Positions 6,333-8,346 of a stretch of 8,346 bases of DNA are shown in pieces (position 1 is the stretch's first letter; each line of letters opens with the position of its first letter). The translations under genes and the position numbers were made by a program. The stretch is from an uncultured bacterium. Its GTDB lineage: Bacteria; Cyanobacteriota; Vampirovibrionia; Gastranaerophilales; Gastranaerophilaceae. The notes under the pieces were generated by a model. It had not been told where the DNA came from and did not search any database. It was given only the letters and a program-made list of their open reading frames with translations. Location of the stretch: contig CAMHDG010000059.1 in NCBI GenBank assembly GCA_946183815.1, positions 1 to 8,346 of the forward strand. Reading direction: 5' to 3'.

Positions 6333-7454
6333 CTACACTTTTACTTTAGCATATTGAGGATTAACGGCAAGCCACCTGAATGCCTGTTCAGTCGGTTCAG
6401 GCAAATCAATAACGTACGTTCCGCCGTAACGTCCTCTGGTAAACCTTAAAATTCCGTCTTTTGCAAGATTATTCAAAGCCTTTCGGATAATATTAGGACT
6501 AACATCAAGCATCTTTGAAAATGCACTGATTGACGGTAATTTTGAACCTATATCATAATCATTAGTAATTATATTTTTAATCTTATTTTGTATCTTTTGG
6601 TAATGATAAAACGCTGTTTCTTTTGCAGGAGCAAAAATTGACATTTCTCGTCTTGGCTCAAATGACGCATTTTGTGAGGTGTTTATTACTGTCGTACCAT
6701 AAGCCCCCCTGCGTGCAAGAAGCATATTCTCTTTTACCAATAGTTGAACCGCATTGTGTATCGTTTTCATGCTCACATTAAATAATTTTGAAAGTTCTTC
6801 GTGAGAAGATAACTTATCACCTATCTTAAAATTCTCACATATATGCTTTTTCAAATCATCCTTTACTTTTAATACCAAAGATTCTTCATCCACATTTTCT
6901 TTAATACTAAATTCTGCAGATTTTACTATCAAATCCTTTTTTGAATTATATTCTAATATCCCGTCAGATATAAGCGAAATAATTGCATTTCTTACAGTGT
7001 TAAGAGTCATATCAAGTTCTTTTGATAACTGACGTGATACAGGAAGTTTATCACCACTGCTTAAATCGTTCACTCGGATATAATTCTTGATTTTTTCTTC
7101 TGCAATATCTTTTTTGGAAGTTCTTTTTCTTATATTTGACTCTACATCAGACCTGTCTTTTATAATAGAGCCTATACACTGTTTTGAATATATATAATCT
7201 TTATCCTCCAATATTCTCAAAACATTCTGTATAGTACCTAAACTGACACCTAAAGCATAAGCCAAATCAGCCTTTTTCGGTAACAGTTGACCTGAGGTAA
7301 ATAAGTTATCGTTTATGCCGTTGTCAATAGTTTCCATAAACCATTTTGATAAAACCTCGGTTTTATTAACATTCTTTAATTCAGGTAACGATATTTTGAA
7401 TAATTCTATATTAATTCTTTCTAATTCATTTTTTTTGTAGTTGATATATTTCAT
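6333..7454 (-). CDS. putative transcription regulator with four tandem GntR-like winged-helix domains
   Basis: The 373-residue protein looks like four copies of the GntR-type DNA-binding domain in one chain, at about residues 36-99, 116-178, 193-257 and 284-351. Each copy has the G-x-x-L-(P/S) lead-in (GQLLP 55, GDKLP 134, GDKLS 212, GSKLP 303), an L(A/S)xxxxV turn, a recognition helix (GTIQN, NTVRN, KTIHN, NIIRK) and an L-x-x-x-x-hydrophobic end. Wings with conserved glycines are seen in copy 1 (CIGSI), copy 3 (RRGAYGTTVI) and copy 4 (TRGRYGGTYVI); copy 2 has a degenerate wing. There is no FCD, UTRA, aminotransferase or other effector domain. The N-terminal 35 residues are charged and helical. 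The C-terminal tail (352-373) is short and contains FRWLAVNPQ. GGAG, five bases before the ATG, supports the start. It is divergent from the SAM-riboswitch transcript and may act on the shared intergenic region or on itself. Its targets and ligand are unknown. Confidence 0.85.
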   Translation of the reverse strand: MKYINYKKNELERINIELFKISLPELKNVNKTEVLSKWFMETIDNGINDNLFTSGQLLPKKADLAYALGVSLGTIQNVLRILEDKDYIYSKQCIGSIIKDRSDVESNIRKRTSKKDIAEEKIKNYIRVNDLSSGDKLPVSRQLSKELDMTLNTVRNAIISLISDGILEYNSKKDLIVKSAEFSIKENVDEESLVLKVKDDLKKHICENFKIGDKLSSHEELSKLFNVSMKTIHNAVQLLVKENMLLARRGAYGTTVINTSQNASFEPRREMSIFAPAKETAFYHYQKIQNKIKNIITNDYDIGSKLPSISAFSKMLDVSPNIIRKALNNLAKDGILRFTRGRYGGTYVIDLPEPTEQAFRWLAVNPQYAKVKV

Positions 7455-7526
7455 ATTTTCTCCATTTTGCAGATTTTTATAAGTAACTGTTCACTAACCA
7501 AATATATGTTTAAAATACATTTACTC

Positions 7527-7555
7527 TTATAGTGTACCATAAATATAAAAACAAA
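7527..7555 (-). promoter_or_regulatory. candidate promoter for the four-winged-helix regulator
   Basis: On the - strand, TTGTTT (7550-7555) and TATAAG (7527-7532) are separated by exactly 17 bases. Transcription would start near 7520, giving a leader of about 65 bases. A partial dyad ATGT (7507-7510) / ACAT (7518-7521) overlaps the predicted start and could be an operator, which fits autoregulation; this is inference. Confidence 0.45.
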
Positions 7556-7593
7556 CATACTATGTTAAGATGATTTTACAAAGAGGGGGATAG

Positions 7594-7638
7594 GGGTAAA
7601 TGAAATTTGGGTAACTACAATTAGGGCAAATATATTGA
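7594..7638 (+). repeat. three 15-nt phased GGGYAA repeats in divergent intergenic region
   Basis: GGGTAAA (7594), GGGTAAC (7609) and GGGCAAA (7624) start exactly 15 bases apart. The full 15-base units share GGG-AA at the front and are A/T-rich behind, with 11 of 15 positions identical between units 1 and 2 and about 9 of 15 between 1 and 3. A related GGGTAAA recurs at 7720-7726, inside the riboswitch promoter spacer. They lie between two divergent promoters, so an iterated operator is a reasonable guess, but they may be chance in a low-complexity stretch. Confidence 0.4.
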
Positions 7639-7650
7639 GTTCATAATATT

Positions 7651-7671
7651 TTACGCAAACAGTGTGCGATA
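7651..7671. promoter_or_regulatory. short dyad, possible operator
   Basis: CGCA (7654-7657) and TGCG (7665-7668) form an inverted repeat with a 7-base centre, flanked by TTA on the left and, one base offset, TAA on the right. It is the most GC-rich symmetrical element in the divergent region and lies about 40 bases upstream of the riboswitch promoter -35. No T-run follows, so it is not a terminator. Confidence 0.25.
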
Positions 7672-7711
7672 AAGAAAAAAATAGAAAAATCATGCTTTTA
7701 GATGATTAAAC

Positions 7712-7740
7712 TTGTAAAAGGGTAAAACCTATGCTAATAT
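7712..7740 (+). promoter_or_regulatory. promoter for the SAM-riboswitch transcript
   Basis: TTGTAA (7712-7717), a 17-base spacer and TAATAT (7735-7740) preceded by TGC, an extended -10 motif. Transcription would start near 7747, about 15 bases before the 5' arm of the riboswitch P1 stem, which is the placement expected for a complete aptamer. Confidence 0.55.
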
Positions 7741-7761
7741 AAAGGTGTTAAAGTTCTTTGA

Positions 7762-7889
7762 CAATTTAATATTGTTAACCATATAGAGTGCATGAGGGAC
7801 AGGCCCTGTGATTGCACAGCAACCTTCGTATATACGAGTGGTGCTAATGCCTGAACGGTGAAAACCTACGATGGATGAATGTTAAATTG
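7762..7889 (+). ncRNA. SAM-I (S-box) riboswitch aptamer
   Basis: The leader has the S-box core in order: GAGGGA (7794-7799), GGCCC (7802-7806), GCAACC (7819-7824) and GGTGCTAATGCC (7840-7851). P2 is GTGCA (7788-7792) with TGCAC (7813-7817), followed by the kink-turn (TGAG / TGTGAT) and an inner GGG/CCC pairing. P3 is TCGT (7826-7829) with ACGA (7834-7837). P4 is GGT-GAAA-ACC (7857-7866) with a GNRA loop. P1 closes the aptamer through CCAT (7778-7781) with ATGG (7871-7874), ATT with AAT, and CAATTTAA (7762-7769) with TTAAATTG (7882-7889). The class senses S-adenosylmethionine and normally lowers expression of methionine/SAM genes when SAM is abundant. The P1 3' arm runs directly into TTTTT. 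It controls the gene starting at 8044; the expression platform is described separately. Confidence 0.92.
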
Positions 7890-7949
7890 TTTTTATATTA
7901 TATTTTATCCGTCATGACTATGGTGGATGTTAAATTGCGTTTTTATATT
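7871..7949 (+). repeat. direct repeat of the P1 3' arm in the riboswitch expression platform
   Basis: The segment 7871-7899, which is the 3' arm of P1 plus its T-run, is repeated imperfectly at 7920-7949. Both copies have ATGG, then ATGTTAAATTG, then TTTTTATATT; they differ by a few bases, one single-base gap and an inserted CG. TTAAATTG begins at 7882 and again at 7930, 48 bases apart. Either copy could pair with the single 5' arm at 7762-7781. Confidence 0.75.
7907..7928 (+). promoter_or_regulatory. expression-platform hairpin using the second P1-arm copy
   Basis: ATCCGTCAT (7907-7915) can pair with ATGGTGGAT (7920-7928) around a GACT loop: nine pairs, two of them G-U. A T-run follows at 7940-7945 after TTAAATTGCG, so it is only loosely terminator-like. 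Its 3' side is the start of the second copy of the P1 arm, making it exclusive with any pairing of that copy to the aptamer 5' arm. Role inferred, not shown. Confidence 0.45.
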
Positions 7950-7990
7950 CAATATTCACTTACCAAAATTGTTTTCATTATAGCAGGGAA

Positions 7991-8038
7991 CTCTTTTTGC
8001 ACTCTTTTTCAGACACTACAAATAAAAAAAAAAGGAGG
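7991..8038 (+). promoter_or_regulatory. ribosome-binding site with two tandem anti-Shine-Dalgarno tracts
   Basis: A strong AGGAGG at 8033-8038 lies five bases before the ATG at 8044, behind a run of ten A. Upstream, CTCTTTTT occurs twice (7991-7998 and 8002-8009). Each can pair over eight positions with AAAAGGAG (8030-8037), with one G-U pair, hiding the site. This suggests that riboswitch control here acts on translation initiation, though it is a structural inference only. Confidence 0.5.
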
Positions 8039-8043
8039 CAAAT

Positions 8044-8346
8044 ATGAACTTACTAACTAAAACAAAAGCGGATATTCTTAAATTAACCGTACCTGAAAGA
8101 GAATGTTACAGTGCAGGCGAACTATTCCCAAACATCTTTGACGAGGATTCATCAAAAGAATTTAGAGAAGGAATGATACTAACTGCAAAAATTATGTATT
8201 TAGGCAACTTTAAAGTAAACAGCAGCGTTTTTCCAAAAATAAAATGCCCTGTTTGCAACAAAGAAGAAAGCCTTATCCCTTATTTTTGCGGAGCATCTGT
8301 TCTTTCAGGTGCGCATGTAATCAAATTCTATTGCACAGAATGCAAT
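8044..8346 (+). CDS. SAM-riboswitch-controlled protein with zinc-ribbon-like cysteines, partial at the window edge
   Basis: The reading frame is open from the ATG at 8044 through the last base, giving the first 101 residues; the rest is outside the window. I do not recognise the family. Residues 1-60 are soluble-looking and mixed alpha/beta, with no signal peptide. CPVC (68-71) and CTEC (97-100), 25 residues apart, form a typical zinc-ribbon or metal-knuckle arrangement; C21 and C82 are additional. The start is fixed by AGGAGG five bases upstream. Because the leader is an S-box riboswitch, the product should be needed when SAM or methionine is short, for example in methionine synthesis, uptake or a metal-dependent transmethylation step. 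That role follows from the riboswitch and not from the protein sequence. It is transcribed away from the four-winged-helix regulator. Confidence 0.85.
   Translation, partial: MNLLTKTKADILKLTVPERECYSAGELFPNIFDEDSSKEFREGMILTAKIMYLGNFKVNSSVFPKIKCPVCNKEESLIPYFCGASVLSGAHVIKFYCTECN

Noticed and set aside
7758..7787. Consensus TTGACA at 7758-7763 with an A/T-rich -10-like TATAGA at 7782
   Set aside because: Transcription would start around 7794, inside the aptamer, deleting the P1 and P2 5' arms; the promoter at 7712-7740 fits better.
7875..8060. Open frame of 61 codons starting inside the riboswitch
   Set aside because: It begins in the P1 3' arm of the aptamer, has no ribosome-binding site and reads through the true ribosome-binding site and start of the 8044 gene in another frame.

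Overview
The window is AT-rich bacterial chromosome with housekeeping metabolism genes and one regulatory intergenic region. No phage, transposon, CRISPR, tRNA or rRNA signals were seen. The gene content (short diaminopimelate-pathway enzymes, a PSP1/RicT protein, MurQ, an S-box riboswitch) and two small lineage-type proteins, one with a VFQAK-like N-terminal motif, suggest a gut-type member of the non-photosynthetic Cyanobacteriota (Vampirovibrionia/Gastranaerophilales). This placement comes from remembered protein style rather than a search, and a Firmicutes-like host is not excluded.

Left part (1-2794, + strand): a small predicted two-helix membrane protein (184-516); the lysine/threonine/methionine branch genes dapB and asd as a tight pair (613-2405); and a 98-residue orphan protein (2464-2760). 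A perfect hairpin with A- and T-tracts on either side (2763-2794) ends this unit and also serves the genes converging from the right.

Middle part (2812-6332, - strand, transcribed right to left): ribH (riboflavin), murQ (cell-wall sugar recycling), gpsA (glycerol-3-phosphate for phospholipids) and a PSP1/RicT-type iron-sulfur protein. murQ and gpsA overlap by four bases (ATGA), and an extended -10 promoter is proposed in front of ribH.

Right part (6333-8346): a 373-residue - strand protein that appears to consist almost entirely of four tandem GntR-like winged-helix domains with no effector-binding domain. It is divergent from a + strand transcript that begins with a clear SAM-I (S-box) riboswitch. 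The ~300 bp between them holds face-off promoters, three 15-nt phased G-rich repeats and a short dyad. The riboswitch leader has an unusual layout: the 3' arm of the P1 stem is duplicated 48 nt downstream, the second copy is built into a new hairpin, and two CTCTTTTT tracts could mask the ribosome-binding site. The gene it controls (8044 to the window edge) encodes an unrecognised protein with a CxxC...CxxC zinc-ribbon-like pattern. This SAM-controlled unknown gene and the four-winged-helix regulator beside it are the most novel content of the window.
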